The notes: generated from the letters alone by a model not told the origin. A stretch of DNA of 64,000 nucleotides from Flagellimonas meridianipacifica (GCF_003001695.1 NZ_PVYX01000001.1:248001-312000); one strand, 5' to 3'. Counted from the first letter of the stretch, positions 34,902 to 44,982 are shown. Numbers and translations: made by a program.

Positions 34902-37900
34902 TTATAATTGCATTGTTTTTATACTAAGATGATTTTTAACATCCTTGCTTATTTCATAAAACTCAAGATTATCCCTTGTTACTATTACCTTATTATAAGT
35001 GATGTTCTCAAGTAGATTTTTAAAGATGGTTAGCTCCACAAACTTTCCTCTTATATCATTAAGGGAAGGACTGTACCCCTGCTGAATAAAATAAAGCATT
35101 TCAAAAAGATCTAGTGAAATAACTAATTCAATATGTGTTTCTTGTTTATGTCTAAATACAAGACTATCTGGTTCGTATTCTAGATATTTAACTAGATGAT
35201 CCGTACGACTTACAAATAGCTCAAAATCACTGAGATCGAATAATCTGAACGATCTACTAAATGGATCGTTGATTTCAGAGGTACTTAATACTAAGTTTTT
35301 TCGCCAAATAGCCTCATTCTCACATCCTTCATTCATTGATATGGCTCTAGAAATAGATATTTTAAGACGCAATAAAGAGTCTTCTGTTAGTTGTTCGTAT
35401 AGTCTGGGTATTGCTTTTTTTACAGTTAGCGTATTTGTAGCTCTTTTAAAGTCTGTCCAACTATAGCCCTTATAGGAATCCAAAGAAATTACTTCCATAA
35501 ATTCAGTAGCCTGATTAATAATTGACAATTGCTTTATTCCTTTTTCCTCCCTTTGTACAAGAGGTTTAATTTGTTTCAGGCATGCTTTTGTGAAAGTAGA
35601 ATTATCCACAAAATCTTCTTCATCAAAATGGAACTGTTTGCTTTTAGATTGTTCATCATTTGTGATGTAATGTAGTTTTACATCTGAAACACTATTCTCT
35701 TTTTCCACATTAAGCGCTTTATAAAAACTCTGCAAGGATTGATACGGAAGCCGTTTTTTATAATTGCCTACACGTCCTTCATAATATTGATGGCGCACGA
35801 AGGATTTCTGAATTGACTTTATCTTATCCAATATTTCATTATCCTGTTCGTGAGCTGGTACCCAAATCTTGTTTGTATTGAAATCATCAAGTAAATGGAA
35901 TTCACGATCAGCAAATTCTAAATAATGTCTTGCCACGTGTTGGCCAAAAAACAAATCTCTATCTAGATTCGGTATTGCTACACTACCCACGTCTGTTTCG
36001 CGTAATAATTTCACTAAGCGATCATTATTCCCAGAATCCTTATAATCCGGATTCGTGATATTGAAATAATATAGCTGCCAGTATACTTCTGGTTTGTTTA
36101 ATAAGCTGTTATAAGCATCATCTACTTCTTCGCAACTATGGTCACGTGCAATCATAAAAGCAATAAAAGATCGTAAGTCACGCATTGTAATGTGCAACTC
36201 GCGCTTTAACCCAACTGTACGAAGTAACCATTCCAATCTTGTAATAACCTCATTGCCAGAAGCTGGGTCGTTCAAAGAATCAACATTGTATTTGATAAAA
36301 CATTTGTTTGCTAATGAGCACCCTTCACACTTAGTCCAAAGACTCTTTTTAGTCAATGCTTTGACTTGTTGTCTGAAGAGGCTAGGTTCCTCACCATCGA
36401 TAGCAGTAATTGATCTTAAATTAAGATTGATAATCATTAATCCTGGAGGTAGGTCAAAATGACCTTCTTTGTAGAAATATTGGTCAATTGTGTCGTGAAG
36501 CGATTTGTACTTTTTAGAAGTTTTCAAAAATTCCACCAATCGCCCTTCATTTATGGCAATGATTCTTCCTTCACTAGCTTTGTAAAAATTTCTCAGTCCT
36601 TCAAAAGGATGAAAGAAGGATTCTAGAACTTCATTATTCACTTTCCCGTCTTCATCCTGTGACCCATCATAATTACTTTCGAACGAAATACCGTTTACTT
36701 CAAATTCAGCTCCATTTTTATGTTTAAACCGATTTAGTTTTTTCACACTAGCCGCGTCTTCTATTTTTCTAATGAAAGCCGTCTTACCATCCCCCGCATT
36801 GCCAGTAATTATTATTAGTTTAAATCGTGCATCTAGTATATCTGGTATTAATTTTCTATCCAATTTAGAAGGTGAATATGTGGCCTCGTCATATTGTGAT
36901 CCTCGATCATTAACACGTGTTCCCCAATTCCCAGACTTTGATTGACTATAAAGTGAATTAACATAATCTACCATATCAATTCCTTCAACATCTATCTTGT
37001 GCTCCTTTAAGCGGTTAGTATTTTCTTTAAAGGAGTGCTTTAAAGCGTCGTATACTTTAAGGATATTCCCATCATTAAAATTACGAGCACCACCTGCCCA
37101 AAAAGTCTCATTGATCAAGACTTCATTATCAACTTTGATTACCACTTTTAATTTCTCTTTTAAAGAAATAGAGGTTTTGTAGCCATCGATTTTTTCTTTG
37201 AATTTGTTTAAGGAAGAATATATGGTTTTCCGTAATTGACCATAATTTGACATTTCATTTAATAGAGTAATAACTGTACTACCTTGTCTAATCGAAACTT
37301 CTGTATGATATTCTTTCTGATCAAGTACTACGGAACCAGCTTTTTCTTTGTTCTCTGAAAGGAGATTTTTTATTCCTATTTCACGCAAGCTGTCTAACAT
37401 TTCTTGAGCAGAAGAAAATCGCTTATTACTATTTGTTCCAATTGATTTTAGTAGAAATTCACAAAATTCATCGGAAATCCTTTGATTAATTGTTTTCGGA
37501 TTTTCCGGGTCAATGCTTATTTTAGGAATGCGACCTTGTGGCCATGGGTATTTTTTGGTGACTAGTTCATATAATGTAATTCCCAATGCAAAGGTATCTG
37601 CGGAAAGATCCCAATTGATATGATGTCCATCCACTAAATCTGGTGCCAAGTACGGATTAGTTCCAACATAAGCCTTATCATCTTGCTTAAGGGAGGCCAC
37701 ATTAAAATCAATAAGTACAAAACGTCCTTCATTATCCCATATAATGTTTTGCGGTTTTACATCACGGTGCAGAATAGGTTTCTCTCTATTTTGCAAATAG
37801 CTTAGTGCACAGAGCATATCCTCTGCTAGTTTATAGACAGTGCCTATTGGTAAATTCGCATCGGTTTTTGTATAAGTGCTTAAATTGTCTCCATCAAGAA

Positions 37901-39638
37901 ACTCAGTTGTGGTGTAAAATTGCCCATAACGGGTCTGTCCGTTCCATACAAATTTCACAATATTAGGATGGTCTAATTCCGCTAACGCTTTGTATTCATC
38001 TATTACAGAAGCAACACTAACACTTTCATGAAATAGTTTTAAGGCAAAATCACGTCCTTGCAAATCATGTTTCGCTTTGAAAACACGAGAATAACCCCCA
38101 CGCCCTAAAATCTTATGAATAATATAGTCATCTACGCGATCCCCTTCCTTTAAATCATATGTATCAAGTTGGTCATTTGCTATAGGAGAATTTGTAGCCT
38201 TCGTAGGTTCTTTGCTTGAAAACTCAACTTTTAAAGCTTCTTCGATATTAGTTTCTAATTCTTCTATACTATCTATGCGCTTATCACTATCGGTTAAGAT
38301 GGTTTTTAAACAGATATCATCTAGCCATTTTGGTAACGAACTATTCTCCGCGGACGGTAATCTATCTGTTGATAGTTGCCCTCCTAGTTTATCAAGTTCA
38401 AAAGGATTTTTTATGGGTTCTTTTCCTGTAAACAACCAAGCTATTAATACCCCTAACGAATATATGTCCGATGCTCTAGAAGCGTCTTTAGCAATAAGTT
38501 CTAACGGATGGTACGGTGTGGCACTAGATTCATTAATCGTAGGCATCACTGTGTAGCCATGGTCATTATGATCCGTAAAGTAGGACTTACCAAAGTTCCC
38601 TAAATACGCATAGCCATTACTTAAAAAGATATTATCAGGATTAATATCCCTATGGAAAATATTCTCCTTATGGGCTGATTTTAGAGCACTCATTACATTC
38701 TTTAAAATGCTTATACGTTCATCAAACGTGAAGGTTTTATTTCGTGACGCTGAACGTAAAGAATCATCTTCCATCAAGTCCGTAATTTCGTAAAAAAGAT
38801 GATTTTCTTCATCCAGTTTGAACTCGACAGGAAGAATGAACGGATTTGAACGGATTTTTATGAGCGCATTATATTGATTTAAGATACTTTCCTCGCGCTT
38901 TAGCAGTTCTACAGGTGATAAACCTACCACCTGTAGTGAATACTCCTTAACCCTTTTCCGTATGTTTGAGGTTACATTTTTGAGCTTTACCAGATATTCT
39001 ACATAATTATCCGATTCTTGTTTTAAGATTTCTACAATCTCGTAGCCTTGTACTTCTTTCTTTTCATTAGGAGCTTTTTTATTTTGCTCTCCTATTAAGA
39101 ATTGAACAATATCATTTTGAATATCAACGATAGCTGTTTCCCATTTACCAATTTGTTTGGGATTTTTAATATAATCAACTAGTTCGTTGGTAAGTATGAA
39201 AGATAGCTTACCTGCCTCCTGTCTTAGATTTGGAATGAATGAATTGGGATAGGAAAGCGTCACCATGTTTTGAATCCAAGCCTTTCCCCAATCTCTATTG
39301 GCCTCCTTAAGTTTTGATGCTAGAATAGCTGTTTTTTGGCGACCAGTTTTGAGTGGATTCGGTTTTTGTCTATCATTAATGTACCAGTAATCATCAGCAC
39401 CTTCTATGCGGCCTTTCCAGTCTTTATTTTCTATATTATAAATAGCATGGGGAGCAACCACTATCAGATCATATTCCCAAAACTGAGTGCGATTATTTCG
39501 GGGGTTGGTAGAAGCTATTTCCACATTTGGTATCAAGAAGTAGGTGTCAGGGAGTTTTATCTGCAAAAAATCAAGCAAACGCTTCTCCCCGGCATTCACT
39601 ACCGTTTCAAAATAAGGTGGTTTAATTATTTTTGCCAT
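34902..39638 (-). CDS. 1578-aa NERD, pseudokinase, kinase and P-loop NTPase fusion
   Basis: Domains in order: a NERD-type nuclease-related domain (about 10-130, with EYDLIVV and IENKDWKG); a first kinase-like domain with HRDINPDN at 329-336 but no glycine-rich loop and NFG in place of DFG, so probably inactive; a second kinase with loop GRGGYSRV (about 512), ALK lysine, HRDVKPQN at 624-631 and DFN for DFG, probably active; and a C-terminal NTPase with Walker A GNAGDGKT at 946-953 and cysteines at 1104, 1107 and 1112. Its start overlaps the hsdS-like gene. It fits the MADS kinase position (MAD6 as I recall) and would be the signalling hub of the system. Confidence 0.85.
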   Translation of the reverse strand: MAKIIKPPYFETVVNAGEKRLLDFLQIKLPDTYFLIPNVEIASTNPRNNRTQFWEYDLIVVAPHAIYNIENKDWKGRIEGADDYWYINDRQKPNPLKTGRQKTAILASKLKEANRDWGKAWIQNMVTLSYPNSFIPNLRQEAGKLSFILTNELVDYIKNPKQIGKWETAIVDIQNDIVQFLIGEQNKKAPNEKKEVQGYEIVEILKQESDNYVEYLVKLKNVTSNIRKRVKEYSLQVVGLSPVELLKREESILNQYNALIKIRSNPFILPVEFKLDEENHLFYEITDLMEDDSLRSASRNKTFTFDERISILKNVMSALKSAHKENIFHRDINPDNIFLSNGYAYLGNFGKSYFTDHNDHGYTVMPTINESSATPYHPLELIAKDASRASDIYSLGVLIAWLFTGKEPIKNPFELDKLGGQLSTDRLPSAENSSLPKWLDDICLKTILTDSDKRIDSIEELETNIEEALKVEFSSKEPTKATNSPIANDQLDTYDLKEGDRVDDYIIHKILGRGGYSRVFKAKHDLQGRDFALKLFHESVSVASVIDEYKALAELDHPNIVKFVWNGQTRYGQFYTTTEFLDGDNLSTYTKTDANLPIGTVYKLAEDMLCALSYLQNREKPILHRDVKPQNIIWDNEGRFVLIDFNVASLKQDDKAYVGTNPYLAPDLVDGHHINWDLSADTFALGITLYELVTKKYPWPQGRIPKISIDPENPKTINQRISDEFCEFLLKSIGTNSNKRFSSAQEMLDSLREIGIKNLLSENKEKAGSVVLDQKEYHTEVSIRQGSTVITLLNEMSNYGQLRKTIYSSLNKFKEKIDGYKTSISLKEKLKVVIKVDNEVLINETFWAGGARNFNDGNILKVYDALKHSFKENTNRLKEHKIDVEGIDMVDYVNSLYSQSKSGNWGTRVNDRGSQYDEATYSPSKLDRKLIPDILDARFKLIIITGNAGDGKTAFIRKIEDAASVKKLNRFKHKNGAEFEVNGISFESNYDGSQDEDGKVNNEVLESFFHPFEGLRNFYKASEGRIIAINEGRLVEFLKTSKKYKSLHDTIDQYFYKEGHFDLPPGLMIINLNLRSITAIDGEEPSLFRQQVKALTKKSLWTKCEGCSLANKCFIKYNVDSLNDPASGNEVITRLEWLLRTVGLKRELHITMRDLRSFIAFMIARDHSCEEVDDAYNSLLNKPEVYWQLYYFNITNPDYKDSGNNDRLVKLLRETDVGSVAIPNLDRDLFFGQHVARHYLEFADREFHLLDDFNTNKIWVPAHEQDNEILDKIKSIQKSFVRHQYYEGRVGNYKKRLPYQSLQSFYKALNVEKENSVSDVKLHYITNDEQSKSKQFHFDEEDFVDNSTFTKACLKQIKPLVQREEKGIKQLSIINQATEFMEVISLDSYKGYSWTDFKRATNTLTVKKAIPRLYEQLTEDSLLRLKISISRAISMNEGCENEAIWRKNLVLSTSEINDPFSRSFRLFDLSDFELFVSRTDHLVKYLEYEPDSLVFRHKQETHIELVISLDLFEMLYFIQQGYSPSLNDIRGKFVELTIFKNLLENITYNKVIVTRDNLEFYEISKDVKNHLSIKTMQL

Positions 39639-41038
39639 TTTTCTATTTCTTTTTCTACTAATGCTATTGCCTCTTCTTCTTTCGACAAAGCTTGATATAA
39701 CATAGTATGAGCTTTTTTTACTGATGTATCTATTTCATTCATGACAGGTTTCTCCAGAATTGGGACGGGAATATCCTTTAGTAGTGATGGAATCGGCCTA
39801 CAAAGTTTAGTACCGGACTGAGTAGCCCTTATCAATCTAAATCCATAATCAGAAGAGAGCCAACTATAAAGATAACCAGAGGGGACGTTATCGTTAGTTT
39901 TCATTCGAATGAACTCACCTGCAACCAATTGCCCTTTTAGTTCTTCATTAGCAAAAACAGGTCGACAAAATGCTTCGTTTTCCCCTAAAGTTCCAACGCC
40001 GGCTATTAGAACTTCCCCATATTCAACAAGCTTCTCGGTATTTATATATCTTTTCGATAACATTTTCCCTTTTTTTCTAAAATTGAAAATATCAGATTGA
40101 TTTATAAGTTTAATTGACTTTGAGGAATCTATTTCTAACCGCTTGAATGAACCTGTTGAGAATAAACCCGTTTCATTTAGGCATTCTCCCAACGGTTTAT
40201 GCACCACTTTCTTAATTCTCTTTTTTACTCTCTCAAGACGAGAGGAGTGATTGAAGGCATTAATCGTCAAAGAACTAATTTCCGAGATATTTTTATGAAA
40301 TGCAGAAACCTTTCTGTTTGAAGAGTGATTTCCAAAACAATCGTAATCTTCAATATCTAAAGCCTTCAATCCAACTTGACTAATTAGTTCTTTCTGGGTT
40401 TTTTTTAAAAGCAAATTGGCATTAGACAATAAATCTGAAGATTCTATAATTAAATTATGTATTTGCTCTTGTAGTTTTTGACTGGGAAGTAAAATTGGCA
40501 AATGGCCTAGTTCTACTGGTGAGATCCTGGGAACGACTGCACCATAAATCATAGATTGAATGTAATCCTTTATTATTGGCGAACTTATATATGCATACAA
40601 AAACCCATTCTTTACTTTTTCTGACTCAATTCTTATAATTTCTTGTGAGCCTACCGATCCAGAAAAACTTTTGTTAACTAAAGCCGTGTTGCCTACTGTC
40701 CCTGCACAGCTAACCAAGAACTGAGATTCCCTGAGAGTCATTTCTTCTATCCAAGGAGTGTACTTCTTTGAAATCTTTTTCGCTGTGTCTAAAGGCTGCA
40801 CCTTCATCATATCCGTTGCTGTAACATATTTAAAAGAATTGGTTTCAGACTCAACGAATACTCTTTTAAATATTCCTCCTTGATAAATTTTGTCACATAA
40901 ATTTGAAAGACTATCGTATTTAACGCCTTTTTCGATTAAGTCCGTAATGGTTTTCTTTCCTTTATTTAAATAGTAGTCAGGTTTAAGAACGGTTAATCCC
41001 TCGTCAAATCTTGATATTTTAATTAATCCAGTCTTCAT
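39626..41038 (-). CDS. hsdS: Type I specificity subunit (HsdS-like)
   Basis: The 470-residue protein has two target-recognition halves, each ending in a helical spacer. The strings GAVVPRISPVELGHLPILLP (about 165-185) and RPIPSLLKDIPVPILE near the end are the usual TRD-to-helix transitions of HsdS. It directs the methylase to a bipartite DNA site. The gene begins at the base after the methylase stop and overlaps the kinase gene by 13 bases. No HsdR is encoded anywhere in the window, so S presumably serves a non-classical system. Confidence 0.9.
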   Translation of the reverse strand: MKTGLIKISRFDEGLTVLKPDYYLNKGKKTITDLIEKGVKYDSLSNLCDKIYQGGIFKRVFVESETNSFKYVTATDMMKVQPLDTAKKISKKYTPWIEEMTLRESQFLVSCAGTVGNTALVNKSFSGSVGSQEIIRIESEKVKNGFLYAYISSPIIKDYIQSMIYGAVVPRISPVELGHLPILLPSQKLQEQIHNLIIESSDLLSNANLLLKKTQKELISQVGLKALDIEDYDCFGNHSSNRKVSAFHKNISEISSLTINAFNHSSRLERVKKRIKKVVHKPLGECLNETGLFSTGSFKRLEIDSSKSIKLINQSDIFNFRKKGKMLSKRYINTEKLVEYGEVLIAGVGTLGENEAFCRPVFANEELKGQLVAGEFIRMKTNDNVPSGYLYSWLSSDYGFRLIRATQSGTKLCRPIPSLLKDIPVPILEKPVMNEIDTSVKKAHTMLYQALSKEEEAIALVEKEIEKWQK

Positions 41039-43060
41039 CTATATTTTGGAATTTATAAATTGCAGATATTCATTATAGATTTCAGGCAAATCATCGTCTA
41101 GCTGCTTTAACTTTTCTTTTCTAATTTTCAATATTTTCTCGCCATTTCTCTTTTTTGAGAGATACCTTGTTTCGGAACTAAATAATAATTCAGCTCCTTC
41201 ATCATCACGCAAGTAAATTGGATTTCCTCTTCTGTCCTTACCCAATTTTTCTGCTATTGCCATAAATACATCATAGCCTTCGTCTTGTTCTTGTGCCAAT
41301 TGTACTTCTTGTTCTGTTTTCTTTTGCAAGAATAGTAATGAGGCTTGGACACCAACTTGTGGCAAGAACGCTTCTACTGGAAGATCTACGGAGGCAAGTA
41401 TTTTGAAGTGATTAAGAATCCACTCTCTTACCGAAAGCATATTGGGATTTCCTAGAATGCCATCTGGCAATACAATCGCCATTTTACCACCTTCTTTCAG
41501 AAGATTGTAGCAAGCCTCAATGAACAAAACTTCTGGCGCACTACTATACTGGCTTAGGTAGTAGCGGGACGCAATTTCCGTTTCGACCTTCACTTTGGCA
41601 CCAAATGGTGGATTGGTAAAAACTAAATCAAACTTACCACGAGCATCGGTAGTGTATACATTTTCAATATCCTGCATAACTCTGATACTCTCTTCTATCG
41701 TGCGGTTTATTTTTTCAACCTCTGCAGGGTGCTCCCATAGCGGGTAAGCAAGTGAGTTTACGTGAAAAATATTGGCGTGACCATCGCCGCCCATAACCAT
41801 GTTCATGCGTGCTGCTTTCTTTAGATCAGGGTCAAAATCAAACCCAAAAATGCTATGCTCGGCGTAAGTTCGAACACGTTCGTTCACTTCTATAGAATTA
41901 TATTTTTCTTCTAATAATGGCCCTTCCAACTCTGGATACATGTATTTGGTAATTTGCTGGCGAACATGGTCAAGAACCATTACCAAAAAGCCACCCGAGC
42001 CACAAGCAGGATCCAATACACGATGATGTTCTTTAGGATCAAGCATTTCTACCATAAATTTCACAATGTTACGTGGCGTAAAGAATTGTCCCGCCTCTTG
42101 TTTTAGGGTATTGCTCACTATAGTTTCATAAGCAAGCCCTTTTACATCTACGGAAGCATCTAGAAAAGAATATTTTGAAAGTTCTCCCGCAATAAAGGCC
42201 AGTCCTTTATCCGTAAGGTCAATGCTTTCATTTCCTTGAAACACTTCAGAGAACAAATTATCGTTTTTGAGTTCTTCAAAAAGACTTTTAATTCTTTTTG
42301 CTACAGCCTTTCGACCTTCTTCTGAATTCTGTTCTTTAACACCTACCCAAAATTTACGGCGGTAGCTTTCTCCGTTGGGTAACTCCATGAATCTTCGCTT
42401 CTCATCGTAGATTTTGCAAAATATAAGGTTCAGTAATTGCCAGAAGGCATCTTTTTTTCGACCTTCATTTCCATAGATATAATCATGCGAACGTTTGAAT
42501 ACTTTTATCAAAGAGTCATTTGCGGGCGTACGTGTATGCGAGCGGTCTGCTCGGTCTAAATCTTCCAAGGTTTCTCCTTCTCCGGGAAAGTCTGATAAAT
42601 CGGTAAATTCAAAATCAAAACCAATCCCATCATCTTCTTTTTGAAGAAAATGATAGCTAGAGCCATTTGCCCAAAGACCAAATTCACAACTATTAACTGC
42701 ACCCATTGCATTCTCCAAAGTAGCAGAAAGGCCTTTTTTCTTATCGGTTTCCTTAACCTTATCATCTTGTACTACACATATACGAATAATAAAATCTTGT
42801 TCGTGCGGTTTGTCTTTTTCAAAGATGGCTAAATCTATCTTTTGTTTTTTAGTTCGACCAGTATCTGGATCTTCGTAATCAATGGTATAATTGCGCTCCA
42901 TATCACCTAAGTCGAATCCATATTCTTCATTGAGCATTAAGATTACGGATTGCAAATTAGTTTCTTGCGCCTTTATTTTTTTTACTTCTCCTGTTAGTAT
43001 GCAAACGAGTTCATTATCTTCTAATACTACTTCTTCTTTACTTTTTATAGTTGTGGCCAT
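41039..43060 (-). CDS. hsdM: Type I N6-adenine DNA methylase (HsdM-like)
   Basis: The 673-residue protein carries motif I as DPACGSGGF (350-358), motif IV as NPPF (483-486) and the GQFFTPR block common to type I methylases. An N-terminal extension with RTKKQKIDLAIFEKDK looks like the HSDR_N/type I-associated domain. It would methylate adenine at sites chosen by the S subunit. At this length it is longer than simple HsdM, as in other defence systems that use a methylase without HsdR. Confidence 0.92.
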   Translation of the reverse strand: MATTIKSKEEVVLEDNELVCILTGEVKKIKAQETNLQSVILMLNEEYGFDLGDMERNYTIDYEDPDTGRTKKQKIDLAIFEKDKPHEQDFIIRICVVQDDKVKETDKKKGLSATLENAMGAVNSCEFGLWANGSSYHFLQKEDDGIGFDFEFTDLSDFPGEGETLEDLDRADRSHTRTPANDSLIKVFKRSHDYIYGNEGRKKDAFWQLLNLIFCKIYDEKRRFMELPNGESYRRKFWVGVKEQNSEEGRKAVAKRIKSLFEELKNDNLFSEVFQGNESIDLTDKGLAFIAGELSKYSFLDASVDVKGLAYETIVSNTLKQEAGQFFTPRNIVKFMVEMLDPKEHHRVLDPACGSGGFLVMVLDHVRQQITKYMYPELEGPLLEEKYNSIEVNERVRTYAEHSIFGFDFDPDLKKAARMNMVMGGDGHANIFHVNSLAYPLWEHPAEVEKINRTIEESIRVMQDIENVYTTDARGKFDLVFTNPPFGAKVKVETEIASRYYLSQYSSAPEVLFIEACYNLLKEGGKMAIVLPDGILGNPNMLSVREWILNHFKILASVDLPVEAFLPQVGVQASLLFLQKKTEQEVQLAQEQDEGYDVFMAIAEKLGKDRRGNPIYLRDDEGAELLFSSETRYLSKKRNGEKILKIRKEKLKQLDDDLPEIYNEYLQFINSKI

Positions 43061-43077
43061 ATAAATAATGGTTGTGT

Positions 43078-43923
43078 TTAATTAAGTTGGTTGATTATGT
43101 TTTCTATACTATTTAACACCTCTTCAAACGAGAATGCCTTGTGCGTTTCTATAATTTGATTGATCAGTTTACTGTCTTCCTTTTTATTGTTTTCAGCAGT
43201 TAATATTTCAACTATGGAAGCTTTGGTTTTTTGATGGGTTTTGAGCAATTCATTGATATCCTTACCTAAGAGAGTTGCGCCACTAGTTATTGTTGAAAAA
43301 GGTTCAACTCCATAAACTTCATCATAATGTTCCATAGCAGCTCGCTCTGAATTGATATTGAGATAGTTTTCTAAGATGAATCCCATATCATCAGCGTCCT
43401 TGTTATTTTTATGATTTCGGTCTTTCCACGCGGCTATTTTCAATAAAAAAATACCACTAAGGGTGGCAATTTTAATATCAGTCTCTTTATCGATACTAAT
43501 GGATAAAGCTGCTTCATCGGCAGCCGAAAATCCTAAGACTGACATAGCAAACTCTTCATCGGGCGGCCAGAATATTCTACTATCCTGTTTCATTATTTCT
43601 CCAAAAGGCACAATATCCAATTGAAACTTACCCTTATAGATAAAGCGTTGTTTTTGGTTCTTGTCTTTGGTAAAATTTTCAAGACTTATAATTTCCTCTT
43701 CAACCTTTTTCCATTGTTCCCAATCGTTGACTGTTATGGCGATATCGAGATCATGTGTTAAGCGACCAGATTTTTCATTATGTAATTCCATAATGATGTC
43801 TCTTGCCGTAGCTCCAATCACAAAAAAGGAGATTCCTGCCTCTTTAAAGTATTGTGTAAGCTCCATTAAAATGGGCTTTAACAGCGGATGAGTGAATCTA
43901 CTGCTAGATATATTGTAAGTCAT
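43078..43923 (-). CDS. AbiEii-like nucleotidyltransferase
   Basis: The 281-residue protein has the nucleotidyltransferase signature: FVIGATARD at 34-42 and THDLDIAI with D58 and D60 as metal ligands. The C-terminal half is helical, as in AbiEii/AbiGii toxins. Its start overlaps the AbiEi-like gene by 20 bases and it precedes the methylase by 17 bases, so it belongs to the same transcript. In type IV toxin-antitoxin pairs the transferase is the toxin. Here it may instead be a signalling or effector part of the defence operon. Confidence 0.8.
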   Translation of the reverse strand: MTYNISSSRFTHPLLKPILMELTQYFKEAGISFFVIGATARDIIMELHNEKSGRLTHDLDIAITVNDWEQWKKVEEEIISLENFTKDKNQKQRFIYKGKFQLDIVPFGEIMKQDSRIFWPPDEEFAMSVLGFSAADEAALSISIDKETDIKIATLSGIFLLKIAAWKDRNHKNNKDADDMGFILENYLNINSERAAMEHYDEVYGVEPFSTITSGATLLGKDINELLKTHQKTKASIVEILTAENNKKEDSKLINQIIETHKAFSFEEVLNSIENIINQLN

Positions 43924-44905
43924 TCTCCAATATTTGTTTTGCCGTTTCTATATTTCTGCCGTAACCGCTATTAATCAAATCAGCATATACCAAGAGGGCA
44001 GGGGCTACACCAGTGTCATCAAAATCATTCTTCCAAAATTTTTGTAATACTTCAATTTCCCCATCTTCACTTGGCACTAATCGAAGCACCTTAGCCAATT
44101 CTGATAGTTCTAGGTCAGTAAAAAGAGTGAAGTGTTCCGGTCTTAGATTATTGGTAAGAATAGCGCCACCAGGCTCCCCACCCCAAAGAATTGTTCCAAG
44201 ATTAGTATTCGTATTTATATTTCGCCAATGTTGTAAATAGTCTGGATCAATAAAACGCATACGTTTTCTTACGATACGTGGTCTAAGAACTTCATTGTAT
44301 TCGACAATCCATCGTTCTAAGAGTGCTCCTGTGTTCTTAAGAACACGTTTATCACTAGTTTTTAAAAGATAATTTAAGTCTTCAAGCTCTGCCATAACAT
44401 TGCTTACTGAACCTATAGAAACATCTGCCTTTTCTGCGATTTTTCGGTAAGAATCCTGAAGGTGTTCGGGCTTCGACAAAAGATGGAAGAGTATCTTTAA
44501 ACCAGCCTCTTGAAAGGCACGAGATTGATTAGTTTTTTCTCTTTTGACCTTCTTTTGCCCCTCAATATATATTACTAAATCATTGTGCTTGATAAAGGCA
44601 TTGCCAGCTACATCGATATAATTGATAAGACGTTCCTTCAATTCCTTTGCAGCCATTTTAGAAATATACTCAGCAATTAAAATAACAGGCCTACTGTTAT
44701 TATTTTTCATCTCCTGTAGTTGAGATAAAACAAGACCTTGATTAGAAGTTCTAACAGCAGATTTTGCTTCGACGATGAATTGCTCGTTTTTGATGCGCAA
44801 TAGAGCGTCATAATTTTGACGGCTACTATCTATTTCTATAGGAATGTTTATGAGCTGCTCAAGCTTAGAAGTGGCTTCATATATAAAGTCATTGTTACGA
44901 TACAT
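43904..44905 (-). CDS. AbiEi-like regulator with HTH and nuclease-like N-terminus
   Basis: The first gene of the operon, 333 residues. The N-terminus has D33, E46 and K48 (ALLRIKNEQFIVEAKS), spaced like a PD-(D/E)XK fold. A winged helix-turn-helix lies at about 151-182 (KIAEKADVSIGSVSNVMAEL). The C-terminal WGGEPGGAILTNNLRPEHFT is typical of type IV AbiEi antitoxins. It probably represses its own promoter, which carries three TGTTCATT motifs. The place corresponds to the HTH protein that I recall as first gene in MADS (MAD1). Confidence 0.8.
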   Translation of the reverse strand: MYRNNDFIYEATSKLEQLINIPIEIDSSRQNYDALLRIKNEQFIVEAKSAVRTSNQGLVLSQLQEMKNNNSRPVILIAEYISKMAAKELKERLINYIDVAGNAFIKHNDLVIYIEGQKKVKREKTNQSRAFQEAGLKILFHLLSKPEHLQDSYRKIAEKADVSIGSVSNVMAELEDLNYLLKTSDKRVLKNTGALLERWIVEYNEVLRPRIVRKRMRFIDPDYLQHWRNINTNTNLGTILWGGEPGGAILTNNLRPEHFTLFTDLELSELAKVLRLVPSEDGEIEVLQKFWKNDFDDTGVAPALLVYADLINSGYGRNIETAKQILENDLQYI

Positions 44906-44914
44906 AGTTTTTTA

Positions 44915-44967
44915 TGTTCATTATTTTCATTTGTTCAGCGACAATGAACATTCAAATATAATGAACA
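44915..44967. promoter_or_regulatory. Candidate operator: three TGTTCATT motifs
   Basis: AATGAACA at 44943-44950 and 44960-44967 (17 bases apart) and the inverse TGTTCATT at 44915-44922. They overlap the -7 box and the transcript start of the defence operon. Confidence 0.6.
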
Positions 44968-44982
44968 CTTTGTTAAATGCAA
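44953..44982 (-). promoter_or_regulatory. Promoter of the eight-gene defence operon
   Basis: On the minus strand TTG at 44982-44980, a 19-base spacer, and TATATTTG at 44960-44953. This is a near-perfect Bacteroidota promoter, about 48 bases before the ATG at 44905. No terminator is visible inside the operon. Confidence 0.8.

Noticed and set aside
39626-43060. Classical type I restriction-modification system
   Set aside because: M and S are present, but no HsdR helicase-nuclease is encoded; both genes are embedded in a kinase/ATPase operon.
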